Assembly: GCF_001680005.1 (NCBI RefSeq)
Contig: NC_033569.1
Location: 1,116,001 to 1,180,000 of the forward strand
Source: Plasmodium coatneyi
Taxonomy: Eukaryota; Apicomplexa; Aconoidasida; Haemosporida; Plasmodiidae
Reading direction: 5' to 3'
Length of the DNA stretch: 64,000 bases
Below the pieces are notes generated by a model. The model ran no database searches. It was given only the letters and a program-made list of their open reading frames with translations, and was not told the DNA's origin. The translations under genes were made by a program, and so were the position numbers. This document shows positions 24,103 through 36,513 of this stretch, piece after piece (position 1 is the stretch's first letter; every line of letters begins with the position of its first letter).

Positions 24103-26595
24103 ATGGCACCTGGTCCAGTAAGTGTTAGAAAAGGGGGAGCACCCACACACAAAAAAAGAAAAGAGGAGAAATTATTATTTTGTTTAGAAATAATAATTGA
24201 ACATTCTGCATGCAATACTTGTTACATAATGTAATTGAAAAATGTATGAACGAACACACACATCCTACTTTTTGCTAATTATACCTCTATATAGGACCAG
24301 AAGGTAGATCAATTACCTTCAGAAGAAGTGTAAGCTCAGTTGGACGGAGGCCAACATTGTCAAGAGTCCAGTGAGAGGCAAGAGTGTTGCAAGGACGGAA
24401 GGCATTATTTGAAGGATGTATTAAAAATATACACATATATTAATGAAGACTTGGCCAGTAAAATTGCAAGACGCTGGTGTTGCACACCTAAGGTGGGAGT
24501 AAACAGTTTTCCCCAGGGAGATCGCTGTAAATTTTTCTACTTTTGGATAGGTAGTAAAATACAGAAAAATTTGGGTGCCACTTCATTTGGGGATGCTATG
24601 CAAACAATTTACAAGCATTTGACCAAATCCCAATGTAGGAACGCATGTACTAATATGTACGGTGACACTGGTGTGAACATTTTTGAGTGGGGTAAGAATT
24701 TATGGGACTATGAATATAATTATGAAATACTAACAAAACAATCAGCAGGGAATTATGCATATTCTGACAGCACGAAATGTAGCAAATGTCTTCAGGATGC
24801 TAAAACTGCATATGACAAACTTAAAGGTATGTGCGGAGACGAGGGCAGCCTATATTGCCAAGAGTTTAGGAGGGACAACAAACAAGATAGTAAGTGGAAA
24901 GCGAAAGAATTTGTACAATTACCATGTACAGAAATGCTCGAAGACGAAGATCTTGCATCATGTCCAAGGGACGGAGAAAATTCCTGTCCAGCAATGGCAA
25001 AAGGAACAGTACAAACGCAAGTCAAACTAACGGTACAAAAAAAAAAAAAAAAAAAACATCACCAACCACCTACATACATACATGTACATATACATATATA
25101 TATAACATATACATATGTATATGTATGTCTACATATATATATATATATATATATATACGGCACTCCCCTTCCTTCATGCACAACACCCCCCTTCCACCCT
25201 AAACAACATTTGTAGAAAGCGAATTTAAAGGTGTTAGACTCATATGTACAGTACTATAGGGGATTTAAGGAAGGTCACAGTTACTGTACTTATCCTTGCT
25301 TCCCAAGAAAAAAAATAGCGACTGCATTAGAGAAATATTTTAGTGAAGGCAAATATGCAACGTTAGTTGCAAATGCATTGTGTTTTCTTTCTACAAAGGA
25401 AAAAGAAGATAGGGACTCAGAAAGAATGAAAGAAGAACGAAGAGGGCAGTTGGAAGTAGAAGACGGAACGGACGAACCAAATCATGGTAAACGTTGTAAA
25501 TTTTTCAATTTTTGGTTAGGCTACTTATTACATAAAAAATTAAGGGAACCTACTACTAAATTTTCAGAGGTAATAGGGGTGATTAACACTGAATTATATA
25601 AAATTCCTAAGGAACATAAATGTGAACTGCAATTTACTAACCTTAGCCAAGATGACCTCAACAATAGAAGAATAGTATTTGAATATACTGTCGATCGTGG
25701 TAGGATAGAACAAGATTTGGGCCTCTCTGCTTCAGGTTCCGCTCCTCCTTCCCCTAAACCCGGTTCCCCTACACCTCTCTGCACTAAAAAATATAAAGCT
25801 CACATAGATGCCATTAAAACAGCTTATGAGGCAGTGTATAAACAATGTGGAGGTACAGATAAGCCGTGTTACAACGAATTTAAGGACTTATTTGAGAAAA
25901 ACAGCAATAAGCCAACGTTAGATTTAACATGTACTCAAGTGTCTGAAGGAGGAGGGGATGCTGAATCAGCTGAAGAGGATGAATTCCCATCTTCTGCATT
26001 TGCTGAACTGCCTGAGGACGATCAAACTACGGGGTGCAATGAACAGTTGATGGGGGAGGCGATCGCCTCAACGGGCGCTGCTGTTGTGTCGTCCATATTA
26101 GGAGTAGGAGCAATTCCTGCATTAGCTGCTCTTTTTTTATATAAGGTAATTATAACAACACAATATATACATACACACACGGACATACTTCAAATATGAA
26201 TAATATAACTAATGAGTATTATTTCTATGAGTCATAAGTGTTAAAAAGTGCGCTGTATTATATATGTGGTACATATTCCTTCCTACCCTTCCCATTTCCA
26301 TTCCTACAATTTTTAGTATAACCTTCTACCTTATTGGATAAGAAGCAACTCCTTCTTCGGAGGAAGGAGCAACAATAAAAGAAAAAAAAGAACAATTGAA
26401 AGTGACTTTGATACGTTAACTGAAGATACCTTAACAGAATATACTACTGAAGCCTCTGCAGTAGGTTCCCCACTTGGTTCCACAACAACTGTAGAAGAAG
26501 ATTCAACATTAAAATATGATGTAAAGTCCCGAAGGGGAGCCAGAAATAATAGGCAGCACCATGGAAGAAATAATATAGCATATCATCGTATATAA
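24103..26595 (+). pseudogene. kir: KIR locus K4 with two ectodomain exons and an in-frame stop
   Basis: Exons 24103-24117 (MAPGP), 24295-25032, 25216-26145 and 26317-26595, all phase 0; 653 codons if read through. Exon 2 starts DQKVDQLPSEEV, then TAA at 24331-24333 (codon 18), then AQLDGGQHC and a full PIR ectodomain (CKFFYFWIGSKI, NACTNMYG, KCSKCLQDA). Exon 3 is a second ectodomain (VLDSYVQYY, CKFFNFWLGYLL, CTKKYKAHIDAI) ending in a membrane span (SILGVGAIPALAALFLYK). Exon 4 is a type B tail (YNLLPYWIRSN ... NNIAYHRI). Apart from the single stop every exon is intact and the splice sites are good. A weak AG at 24338-24339 would start exon 2 after the stop, so the gene may not be dead. The tandem ectodomain comes from exon duplication, since intron phases match. 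Confidence 0.78.
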
Positions 26596-28164
26596 TATTC
26601 GTCCTTCCCTTTACACGAGTACACTAATATAGTGTACGTAATGTCCCTTCCCCTCCTCAAAAAATTATAAATGACCACCATGCACACAGTTTGTGTACAG
26701 TTTATATATATACAGTGTATGTGTATATGTGGGAAAGAAAGAATAAATGGAAAATGACATTTCTTTCTTTTTCTACATTTCTTTCCTTCTTTCTTTTCTT
26801 TCCTTTATTTTTTAGAGGAAGGGGGAAGGGAAGAGGACAGGGAAAAGGGGTCACCTTCCTTTATAATGTAGTCTTCACATTAAACAGTATGTATGTGTGC
26901 ACCACCTCTTAGAAAGTGTGTGTGCAAACTCCACTTTCCTTCCACTTTATATTCTTCTGCTAATTTTTAAAATAACATATATTATTTAAAAATGAATATT
27001 TTTTTTAATTAAAGAACATATTTAGAATAAGTTTTTTTTTTTAAAAAGAAGAAAAAAAGTAAAAAAAATAAGGGGTTGATTTTTCTGAAGAAGTGTTCTC
27101 ATATTTATAAAGAAAGATAGAAAAATTTACCAAAATAAAAACTTTTGTAAAAGAAAAAGAAAAAGAAAAATGAAAATGAAAATAATAAGCTCTTCGGAAA
27201 AAAAAAGGATGTTTACATATTTTAAGAAAAAGAAGAAAAAAGGAAGAAGTATTTTATGGAAATAAAAAATGTTGTAAGATAAAAACTTATGCAAAAGGAA
27301 AAAAAAAAAAAAAATAAATAAATATATGCACATTCCGTAGGGGGAGAAACGGGAAGGTAGCTTCTATAATGCAATATACATATAACATATACATACATAT
27401 ATAACACATATATACATATATATACAGACATATACATATATATGTATATAATATATATCCTTGTTTAAAAATAAATGAATTAAAATGTACAAATCAGGAG
27501 TGAAAGAAAGGAAGTAAAAAAAATGGGAAAAAAAAAAAAGAATAACACTAAAATTATTACTACTAAATGATCATGAATGGAAAGAAGGAATAAGAAGGAA
27601 AGAAGGAATAAGAAGGAAAGAAGGAATAAGAAGGAAAAGAAGAAATAAGAAGGAAAGAAGGAGTGAAGGAAGTGAAGGTATGGGTTCCGGTGAAGGAGTG
27701 AAGAAGCTTAGCTCAAATAACACAATATATATATATGTACATAATATATATGAATGAACAACTCCAATAACGTACTTATCAAAAATAGAATAAAAGAAGA
27801 ATAAAAGAATAAAAAAAAAAAGATGGAATAAAAAAAAAATGAATAAAATGAAAAAAAAAAAAAAGAAAGAAAAGAAAAGTAGAAGCGAAAATTACCATTC
27901 TTACATAAATAATAAGTGAAAGGTATATATATACATAAGTACATATATACGTATATATATATATACATACATATATGATGTATATATAACTATATATATA
28001 AATGCCATATATATACATATATTATATATATATATACATATACACATATACATATACACATCTACATATACATCTACATAAATATTCTTCATAAATGTTC
28101 TTCATAAATATATGAAGAAAAATTTTGACATAAGTGTGCTGTAGGCAAGAGATAGATGTGAACA
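26596..28164. other. Intergenic K4-K5
   Basis: No gene seen. 27,581-27,665 has three to five copies of the 18-bp unit AAAGAAGGAATAAGAAGG. CTTAGCTCAAA at 27,707, about 460 bp before K5, follows GGAGTGAAG and belongs to the shared KIR upstream motif. 27,720-28,090 is mostly TA/CA dinucleotide repeat. Frames here (Phe/Tyr/Ile-rich) are by-products. Confidence 0.6.
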
Positions 28165-30211
28165 ATGACGAAACCGCTGGGAGTATGTTTTTCCTATTCA
28201 AATATAGATAACTATATGTAGTATACCTATAGTATTTCATACATAATATATGAGGTAAAGAGAGCAGAGCACATTAGGCTATATATTTACATGTTCCATT
28301 TTTCCAATTACCTGCACAGAAACAGCATTTGGACCTCTTACCTTCGAAGAAGGATTATTACAGCAAATTACAGTGGAAAACAATTTCAACCGACTGTACT
28401 AATAAAGGGGAGGTTGGAAGTGTTAAAGGAGCAATAGGGAATTATTCTGGTATTGGGAGCCATGCGGATAACATAGTTGGAGCTTGGTGTCATATCCACG
28501 AGAAGGAGAAGGTCGATAAGTCTGATCATGAACTTTGTTATGCTTTTTATTACTGGTTGGGGGATATATTATCGAAGCATTTGGTGACCATTAATTCATT
28601 TTCAACAGTTATGGAAGCAATTTACGATGAATTTAGTAGATCATATAAGGGAAGTAAGTGTACAAGAATATGCACTACTATGAACGAAAACTCTTTCGAT
28701 TACTGGAAAAGAATGTATGAATTCTCTGAGGACTACCTCTTTATTGACGGTCATTTAAACCAAAGTAACATTTCCTGTGAGACAAAATATTTCGAACACC
28801 TGGAACAGATTGTTAAAGCCTATACGACCGTACATGCCGATTGCGTTAGAAGCATGGAAAGTAGGTGTTGCAAAATATTTAAGGATGTTTTTAATGAATA
28901 CGGAACTGATAAAATATCAAAATTAACATGTCCGAAGAAACCATCTGCTGGAGATGATTTCGACTTAGGAGACGCCGTGGTAGATGGTAAGTGACTGGTA
29001 CTACATTCCTTTAAGATGGTGTGGTGGTAGGAAGGTTGTTAGGTGGTTTGTTAGGTACGTCGTGGTAGGAAGGTTCTGTTAGGTGGGTGGTGGATGGAGT
29101 GACGGTTGTTAGGGGTGAAAGTATGCTTAGGGAAAGTGTGCAGTGTGGTGCACTTAGGGGTCTTAGTTTGGTAGGAAGGAAGATCACTTTCTTTAGGGAG
29201 GTAAAAGAAAAAAAAAAGAAAAAAAAAAAAGGAAGGAAGCATGTTGGGGGAAGTGTGCAGAGGGGTATAGATTTGGTTGTTAGGGTGAAGGTAAGATTGG
29301 GTTAAATTGTTGGGGTTGAAGTTAATAAGTGTGCAGAAGGGTGAACTTAGAGGGAAAGTGTTCGCGGGATTGTGCAGAGGGGTGCACGTAGTGGGGCGTA
29401 TGCTGTGGGAAGTGTGCACGAGAGTACACTTAGGGGTTGTAGGTCTAAGGAAGATTTGAAGGAAGGGGTCTAAGGAGGGAAAGAAGATGTCTAAAGAGCA
29501 AAGAATGAAGGGGATATCTAAGGATTAAGGAAAGATGGTCTAAGCAGGGTCTATGGAAGGAAGGTTGTGTTAGGGGTGGATGGTTCTTAGGTGTTTGGTG
29601 GAAGGAAGGTTGTTAAGGGTTGTAGGTGGTGGGTGGAAGGAGATGAAGGAATGAGGAGTATATGCCCCCTTTGGGGGGGGTACACCCGAAGGCTGTATAA
29701 AAAAAAAAAAAAAAAAAAAGGAATATTATATTGAAATTACCTTTCTTATTTTTTTTTCTCTTTAGGTGGAAATGACGATCCACCACCACCACCAAAACCT
29801 AAGCCAAACCCCAATCCTAATCAAGCTGGTAGTAGTGGTAGTTTTTCCGATGCAGATTTAGCAGATGGTGTCTCTGGTGGAGAAGGAAAGGGTGGTAGTG
29901 ATGGTGGTGGTAGTCACAGGAAGGAGAATGGCGAAGAGTCTGGTGCTAGTAGTGTCGTACCAGGTGCTGTGTCAGGTGCATTGGCTGCAGTAGGACTTCC
30001 TGCCTTAGCATACATTTTTTACAAGTACAAATCACACCTCTTCTTCTTTAAGAAGCATAACCGCTCTGGAAATGGAAGAAGGAAAAGGTCCCTTAGGAGA
30101 GAATTGAACAGGTTTTCAAACGACGACGACGAATCAACGGAGTACGACTCAACAACGGAAGATTCATCCGAATATTCAATCCCATACACCACCACTACTT
30201 CCACCAGATAA
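28165..30211 (+). CDS. kir: KIR protein K5 with CD99-like module
   Basis: Exons 28165-28182 (MTKPLG, donor GTATGT), 28320-28986 and 29766-30211; predicted 376 residues. Exon 2: KQHLDLLPSKKDYYSKL start, then SHADNIVGAWC, signature CYAFYYWLGDIL, CTRICTTM, CVRSMESRCCKIF, and finally PKKPSAGDDFDLGDAVVDG at residues about 211-229. Exon 3 continues the CD99-like segment from SSGSFSDADLADGV (about 251-282), diverging after HRKE. It then has a membrane span (AVSGALAAVGLPALAYIFYKY) and a tail ending SSEYSIPYTTTTSTR. Type A, as K1. Exon 3 is nearly identical to that of K7, with one Ile/Phe and one Arg/His change noted. Intron 2 (28,987-29,765) is G-rich repeat. The CD99 similarity is from memory of the host protein. 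Confidence 0.87.
28987..29765 (+). repeat. G-rich repeat tract in intron 2 of K5
   Basis: Begins with about 75 bp (GTAAGTGACTGGTAC..., then GGTGGTAGGAAGGTTGTTAG) shared with the K7 intron. It continues with GTGTGCAGnGGGGTnnAnTT and GGAAGGAAGGTT units and ends in poly(A) and a T-rich acceptor tract shared with K1 and K7. Confidence 0.85.
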
Positions 30212-31502
30212 TCATCATTATCCAGATGATCATCATCCCTATAGAGAGGTGAATAACTCCATAATTGGGTATCTCAAAATGGTATACATAATATAATATG
30301 CAAACTTCCTTTTAATGAAGTATTCATAATGTACTCATGAAAAAAGGAAAATTTAAGAAAAAAGAGGAGAAGGAACAAATTATTATTATTGCTATTGAAA
30401 ACAACTATAAAGAAAGAGGAAGATAGGGCAAAAAGCAGAGGGGTGGGTGGGTAGTGCTTACTCTATAAAGGGATACGGGCGCACACACTTGTTCTTTCCT
30501 GCAATACACAATAAATTAATACAATTATTTATACATATTTTCATTTCTCATGTGTACTTTATAAATATACATTGCTCTACTCACGTAAATATATTGAGTA
30601 ATATATATGTACACATTCCACAGAAGGGCGTGATAGGTGCTGTACGCACATATATAAGAACTGTCGTATGCATGTATAGGAACTGTATACAATATATATG
30701 TGCGTTAAAAATTATTAATAGTTCTTCTTAGAGTAATAGGAAAAAGCACAAATTGAATGAAAATAATACATGTACACAGAAAACTCCTGCAGCTTATGTT
30801 AGGGAAGGAAGTAAAAGTAAAAATTCCAACTCCCCCTATGTGCACATAATCGAAAAGGAGGGATAGAACCATCTGCATATAGAAACTATACTGAACTATG
30901 TGCGTGAGCGTTTTTTAATAATCTTCTTCTGAGATAAAAATAGAACATAAAATAAATAGCACGTGCTCAAATTTTCTGTCAAGGAGGAAAAAAAAAAAAA
31001 AAAAAATGTACACACTTCTACGTAAATAATAACTACATGAAATAAATAATAATATAATATCCCAAACATTACAAAAGAACAAATACTAACACAATCCCAC
31101 ATTCAATAATACAACAATGCAATAATACAAAGTGCAATAATAAAAAGTGTTCGAATGGAAGATGTATAAAGAAACTTCCATTCTCATTCCTCTTAATTTC
31201 ACCATTTCTTGTTTCGTTCGTCTACGTTCCTACTTTTTTTCCTTTAATTATAAATATGCGTGTGATGATTTTGATGTACATGTATATGTGTAATGTGGCA
31301 TATTACTGTTAATGGAAAAAGTGGAGCAGTGTATATTCCATGAAGAATAGGAACTTCATATTCGGAAACATAAAACCAAAAAAGCAAAATTCTTACATAT
31401 ATACTCTTTATGAACATATATATATAAGAAGGAACAACAGCACATCACAACACAACCTTTTAACATAAAATCATAATACATAAAAAAATGTACACATAAA
31501 TA
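30212..31502. other. Intergenic K5-K3
   Basis: AT-rich with no gene seen. It has AATAAAAC/GAACATAAA-type words (30,935-30,960) like those upstream of K1 and K2, and CA/TA-rich stretches. The TTAGCTCAA word is not evident; TGCTTACTC at 30,458 may be a diverged form. Confidence 0.5.
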
Positions 31503-32949
31503 ATGGCACCAAAACCACCGAAAACAGCACCGGAAACAGGACCATTAGGGGTGTGTTTTTCTGCTTTAACGAGCGTGTGTATCCACATATGCACGTACCA
31601 TTTTTTTTTTTTTTTTTTGTGCCCAATTTAATGGAAAAAAAATGTAGAAAAAAAAAGTGTATATATATATGTGGGAAAGAACATTCCATTTATACACAAT
31701 GTACATGTTCCACTTTGTTCCGGAACAATTCCATTTTTGTAGGAGGAACATTTGAATAAGTTACTCTCGAGGACAACATATAGTAAATTCGATGGAGGGG
31801 GAAGTCATATGAGCACATTTTGCCCTTGGTTCGATAATACAAAGAATAAATTGAACGACAAATTGAATGGGCACAGCAGTGTCCAAAGTTATGTAGATAA
31901 AATAGTTGGATCTTGGTGCAATGCATTTCAGGCGGGAGGAGGACGTCTATTGTATGGTCAACTTTGCACTTTTTTCTATTATTGGTTAGGAGATAAATTA
32001 TTTAACGAATTACAAGTCGGTACTTCATTCTTAAACATTATGAAAAAAATATACACAGAATTCGGAGCAACCCATGGCGCAGGAATTGCTGGCGGAGGAA
32101 TTTTTGGCCCAGGGAATAATTGTGACATTATATACGACAATATGGACAAAAACCTCTTCCCTAATGCAAAAATATTATATGACTACGAACAAGACTACCT
32201 AACCTTGCAAAATCAATTAGGAACTGATGGTAATAAATATTGTAATGAAAAATATAACCAGCACCTACAAGCCATTAGGGATGCATGTAGTGCTGTGAGC
32301 ACATATTGCGACGAAAATAACGGGCCACATAAGGATGATCAGTATTGTAACAAATTCAATGCAAGAAAGGAGGGGGAGACAGGTTACTGCAGCGCAGATA
32401 AGCTACAAATATTGAAGTGTACAGAAGTAACAGTACCTGAACCACGAGATACATTCCAAGCTACGGATGTTCAGGATAGACAAGTTTCTTCTATGGAAGA
32501 AAGCGGGGGGCCTACAACACCTGCATCCGTAGGCCCTATCATATCTTCCACACTGGGCACACTAGGAGTTGCATTACCAACCCTGGCTTACTTTTTATAC
32601 AAAGTACATCATTATTACCACAATATAATAGACACATATATATATTATATACTATATATATGTAGACATATGTATATAATACATATTCTTCCTCCTTTTT
32701 CCTTAGTATACTTCCTTACCTTCTTGGTTTAGTAACCAATTTGGGAATAGCAGTAACAGAGGAAGTAACAACTCCCCTATAGGTAGAAGAAAAAGAAAAT
32801 CCTCCACGAAACGTCACTTTGACACATCAACGGACGATACTTCTACCGAATATTCAACTGAGTTTTCGACAACAGATTCTACTATAGCAGGAGATCATTC
32901 TACCGTATATTCTATTCCATACACTACTCCCCATTCCAGAAAAAGATAA
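31503..32949 (+). CDS. kir: KIR protein K3 (type B, no CD99-like module)
   Basis: Exons 31503-31550 (MAPKPPKTAPETGPLG), 31743-32603 and 32707-32949, all phase 0; predicted 383 residues. Exon 2: EEHLNKLLSRTTYSKF start, VDKIVGSWC, signature CTFFYYWLGDKL, Gly-rich insertion (GAGIAGGGIFGPG), NCDIIYDNM, CNEKYNQHL, YCDEN, YCSADKL, then a membrane span (SSTLGTLGVALPTLAYFLYK). Exon 3 is a basic tail (YTSLPSWFSNQFG ... STVYSIPYTTPHSRKR). Its end resembles the type A tails (SIPYTT), so tail types have mixed. The first exon is the longest among the KIR loci here. No defect seen. Confidence 0.88.
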
Positions 32950-34269
32950 AATAGGGAAAGAGGAACAAAGAAATATGGGTTATAATGGTATATGGTAGTA
33001 AATGAATGTAGTGTCTTCCCCTTTTTTTTTTTTTTTCTCTGTGTGTGTATATTGTGTATATTATACATTGTTTATAAAGTACCCTTCTAAATATTTTAAT
33101 TAATAGCACATAATACTTAGTGTCCCTAACCCCTTCCTCTTCCTCTTCACACCTCACATGCAAAGAAACTATAATAACGTATGCAATATACTTCCTACAT
33201 ATATATATATATATATATATGAGGAAGATACAAATACTCTCATTATATGCATGAATTGCACAACTTCAAGCAACACGTGAGGAGTGCGCTATTCCATATT
33301 TACCTAATACGGATACAATACGGAACCACTGAAGTTATCTCCTTTTTTTTTCCCATATATGTGTAGAATATATATTTTTTGTAAAGAAGCTGCTCTTATA
33401 TGGGATCATGCACCATATGTGGAGATATATCACAATTATTTATATATAGACATATATATATATACACATGAATTAAAAAAAAAAATTCTCAACGATCCAA
33501 TCGCTAATGTGATATAACCATAATATGCTACATATAGAGGAAGTGACCACCATCATATATGCAAATTTCACTCGTCCCCCAGTTAACTTCCCTTGAACCC
33601 TCCGAACCATTCCTATTTTTATATATGAAAATAAATTAAAAGGAAAGCAGGAACATTAATATATTTAAAAATGTAATATGCATTAAAAGGAAAAGGAACA
33701 GAGGAAGAGTGAAGGTTAGCTAAAATATGGCACACAACATGTGTATTTCATCTTCTATATGTTGTGTGAGTTATTCCTAGTGCGTATTAGGTATGGAATG
33801 GCTTATCCCATAATGTATTTAATATAAAGGTGGAAGAAAGAAAAGAAGAAAAGAAATGAATAGGAGAGATTTCATTATTAGGAGTGTTCTCATAAAAATA
33901 TGTACATTTTGTTTTTCTTACCCTTTTTTTTTTTTTTTTTTTTTTTTACCATTCTATTATATTTGTTCCTACATTTTTGTTCCCTTAAATTATATATATG
34001 TGCACATATAATCATTTGGTACATATATGTATATAGAGCATTATCGTTATTCCAAAATTTCATGAATATGTGTTACGGGGGAAAAAAAATAAAAATTTAT
34101 TGTTAATAAAGAAAAAATGAGGGATGGAGTAAGCAAAAAATTTCCTATTCATTGTTCTTATGCGCCCTTATTCTAAATACATAGGAGGAGCAGCAACACA
34201 CATTTTATAACATGAATTTATAATATATATACCAAATAATGTACATATACATAAACAACTACCTGAACC
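32950..34269. other. Intergenic K3-K6
   Basis: No gene seen. It contains TA repeats (33,198-33,220 and 33,435-33,470) and GAGTGAAGGTTAGCTAAAAT at 33,706-33,725, the KIR upstream motif with one deletion, about 550 bp before K6. Confidence 0.55.
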
Positions 34270-35254
34270 ATGACAAAAGTAATAACCCCCCCTTTTTTCA
34301 TTTATTTATTTGCTCCATAAAAATAAAAAAAAAACAGGTGTATATTAAGATGTATATTAATGTGGTGTACATATAATAATATTGCTCTATGTGCAATAAG
34401 AGACAATAAATTCGGGAATAAGAAATAAATGAAAATATATATTCCACCCAACAATTCCATCCATTTCAACAACTTCTCTGTAGGATGAGGACCACCCGTG
34501 CAAGGTGGAAGATTTACCTTCACAAAAAATATATCACTATTTCAATAATTTCAATAATGGCAAACAAACATGTAATAACATCAATTATTGGGAAGAAGAA
34601 ATAGACAAGGTTTTGGATGATAAATTAAATTCAAGGGCACTTGGTCAAGTTGACGCGAAAATAGTTGCGCATGCTTGATGCCTTGTGTCTAAGGTGAATA
34701 CAGAGGAGGAACAACCACCACCTTCTACAGGGAAGCTGTGTGATTTCTTCTATTTTTGGGTAGGGGATAAATTACATAACAAATTGGACCGGAAAAATAC
34801 ATTTCAGGATACTATGCAGAACATTTACACTAAATTGAAGGGCCTTGGCGGTCCATGCAGTTACAAACCTATGCATCATAATGTTGGAAAAGACATCTTC
34901 CCTCAGAGAAAAATAGTATTTGATTATCTCCAGGATTACAAAACTATAAAAAAGGACCTGAAGGATTGCGCGCCCCAGGAGAATCTATGCAAAGGGAAAT
35001 ATGACAAGTACCTCACGGAAGCTGCAGACGCTTATAGACCAATAGAAGCAAGTATTAAAAGTAATAATGATGATTACTTTGCACAATTCTGGAATAAATT
35101 TGGTGATGGTCAAATTCTAAAACCTTCAGAACTGAAAGAAAAGGCGGCACCCACAAATGGAGCATCTACCATTTATGGAGAACAACCTAGGGGTAGAGAA
35201 AACAATAGAAAAGGACTGTATCAAGGAAAAAATGTAGCTTATCATCGTATATAA
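34270..35254 (+). pseudogene. kir: KIR locus K6, broken: in-frame TGA and no membrane span
   Basis: Exon 1 34270-34278 (MTK); exon 2 34484-35254, phase 0. The frame reads DEDHPCKVEDLPSQKIYHYF ... VDAKIVAHA, then TGA at 34676-34678 where related KIRs have Trp or Cys (IVGAWC, IVGSWC, IYRACC), and goes on with CLVSKVNTEEE, CDFFYFWVGDKL, KLKGLGGPCSY and FGDGQILKPSELK. It then passes straight into a tail like that of K4 (STIYGEQPRGRENN ... KNVAYHRI) without a membrane span or intron. So it has a nonsense change plus a deletion that fused ectodomain to tail. A product from an internal start would lack an anchor. Downstream repeats (35,330-36,100) look like scattered KIR intron sequence. Confidence 0.8.
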
Positions 35255-36513
35255 TGTAACACGCAACACCCTATGCACCATTCGAATGTAACAACATATG
35301 GTATATGCAATGTCCAACTTTTTTCATTAATTATACATCACCCACCCACCTATCACCACAACACACACTATAATAATAATACACCACACTAATAACACAC
35401 TAACATCACACTAACACCACACTAACACAACACCACCCCTAACAACACCACACTAAAAACACCACACAAACACAACACTCTAATAATAATACACCACCAC
35501 ACACTCTAATAATAATACACCACCACACTAACAACATTCCTTACACCCCTTACGCAACACTAACAGCATCCTAACCTCTTACACCTAATAACCACCTACA
35601 CGCGGAAAAAAATTCTACCCCCTACATCCTAAACCCTGAAAAAAACATGCCACCCCTTACTCCAACCACCTTACACTCCCCTTCCATTCACCTTACACTC
35701 ACCTTACACCAACCATCTTACATCCCCTACACACACCTATGAACACAATCCACCTACACCTAAAAAAAAGAAATTCTATCATGCCTTTATATATGCAAAG
35801 GCATAATACATTTTTTTCTTTAAATACTTTATATACACCATTAAATCGAAATTAAAATAATAAAATTTTTTTTGAGTGTGAACTTATATAATTTTATTTT
35901 TTTTTAAAAGGCATAAAATATTTTTCTTACACCGTTAGGTGATAGGTGGGTTGTTAGGTGGTAGGGTGGTAGGTGGAAGGAAGATTGGGTTAGGGGTGGT
36001 TTGGGTGGAAGGAAGGTTGTTAGGGGTGGTGTCTGTGAGGGGTGTGAAGGAAGGTTGTTAGGGGTGGAAGGAAGAAGGGAAATGTCTAAGGAGGTTCTAA
36101 GGAAAGGAAAGGGAGAGAATGTTAAGAAATTAACACATGTCTATATGTCTACACTATTTTTTTATTTAATTTTAACAATAAAATGCATTATGTATATTTA
36201 AAATTTTTTTAATTAGCCAAAATAAAAAAGAAGAAAAAGAAAAAGGAAAAAAAAGAAGGAAAAACATTCCACACTTAAAACTTCGATTTTTTGATTATAT
36301 TTCTTTTCCTTTTTGCTCTAACAATAATAAAAATTCTACTTATAGAGCAACTAATATAAAGCAACTATAATAAAACAACTATAATAAAGCAACTAATAAA
36401 ACAACTGATAGAGCAACTAATATAAGGGGTCCCACTATGGTTATGGGAATGACGAGTTCCATTTTTTTAAAAGTGTCACGAAATAAACGGAAGTTGCGGA
36501 AATAACTGCTTAC
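35255..36513. repeat. Repeat-rich stretch downstream of K6
   Basis: 35,335-35,560: AACACCACACTAA / TAATAATACACCACCA units. 35,560-35,760: C-rich CCTTACAC / CCACCT units. 35,935-36,080: the G-rich GGTTGTTAGGGGTGGAAGGAAGG type seen in KIR type A introns. 36,340-36,425: AGCAACTATAATAAA units. No gene seen; the mixture suggests old KIR intron fragments in both orientations. Confidence 0.6.
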
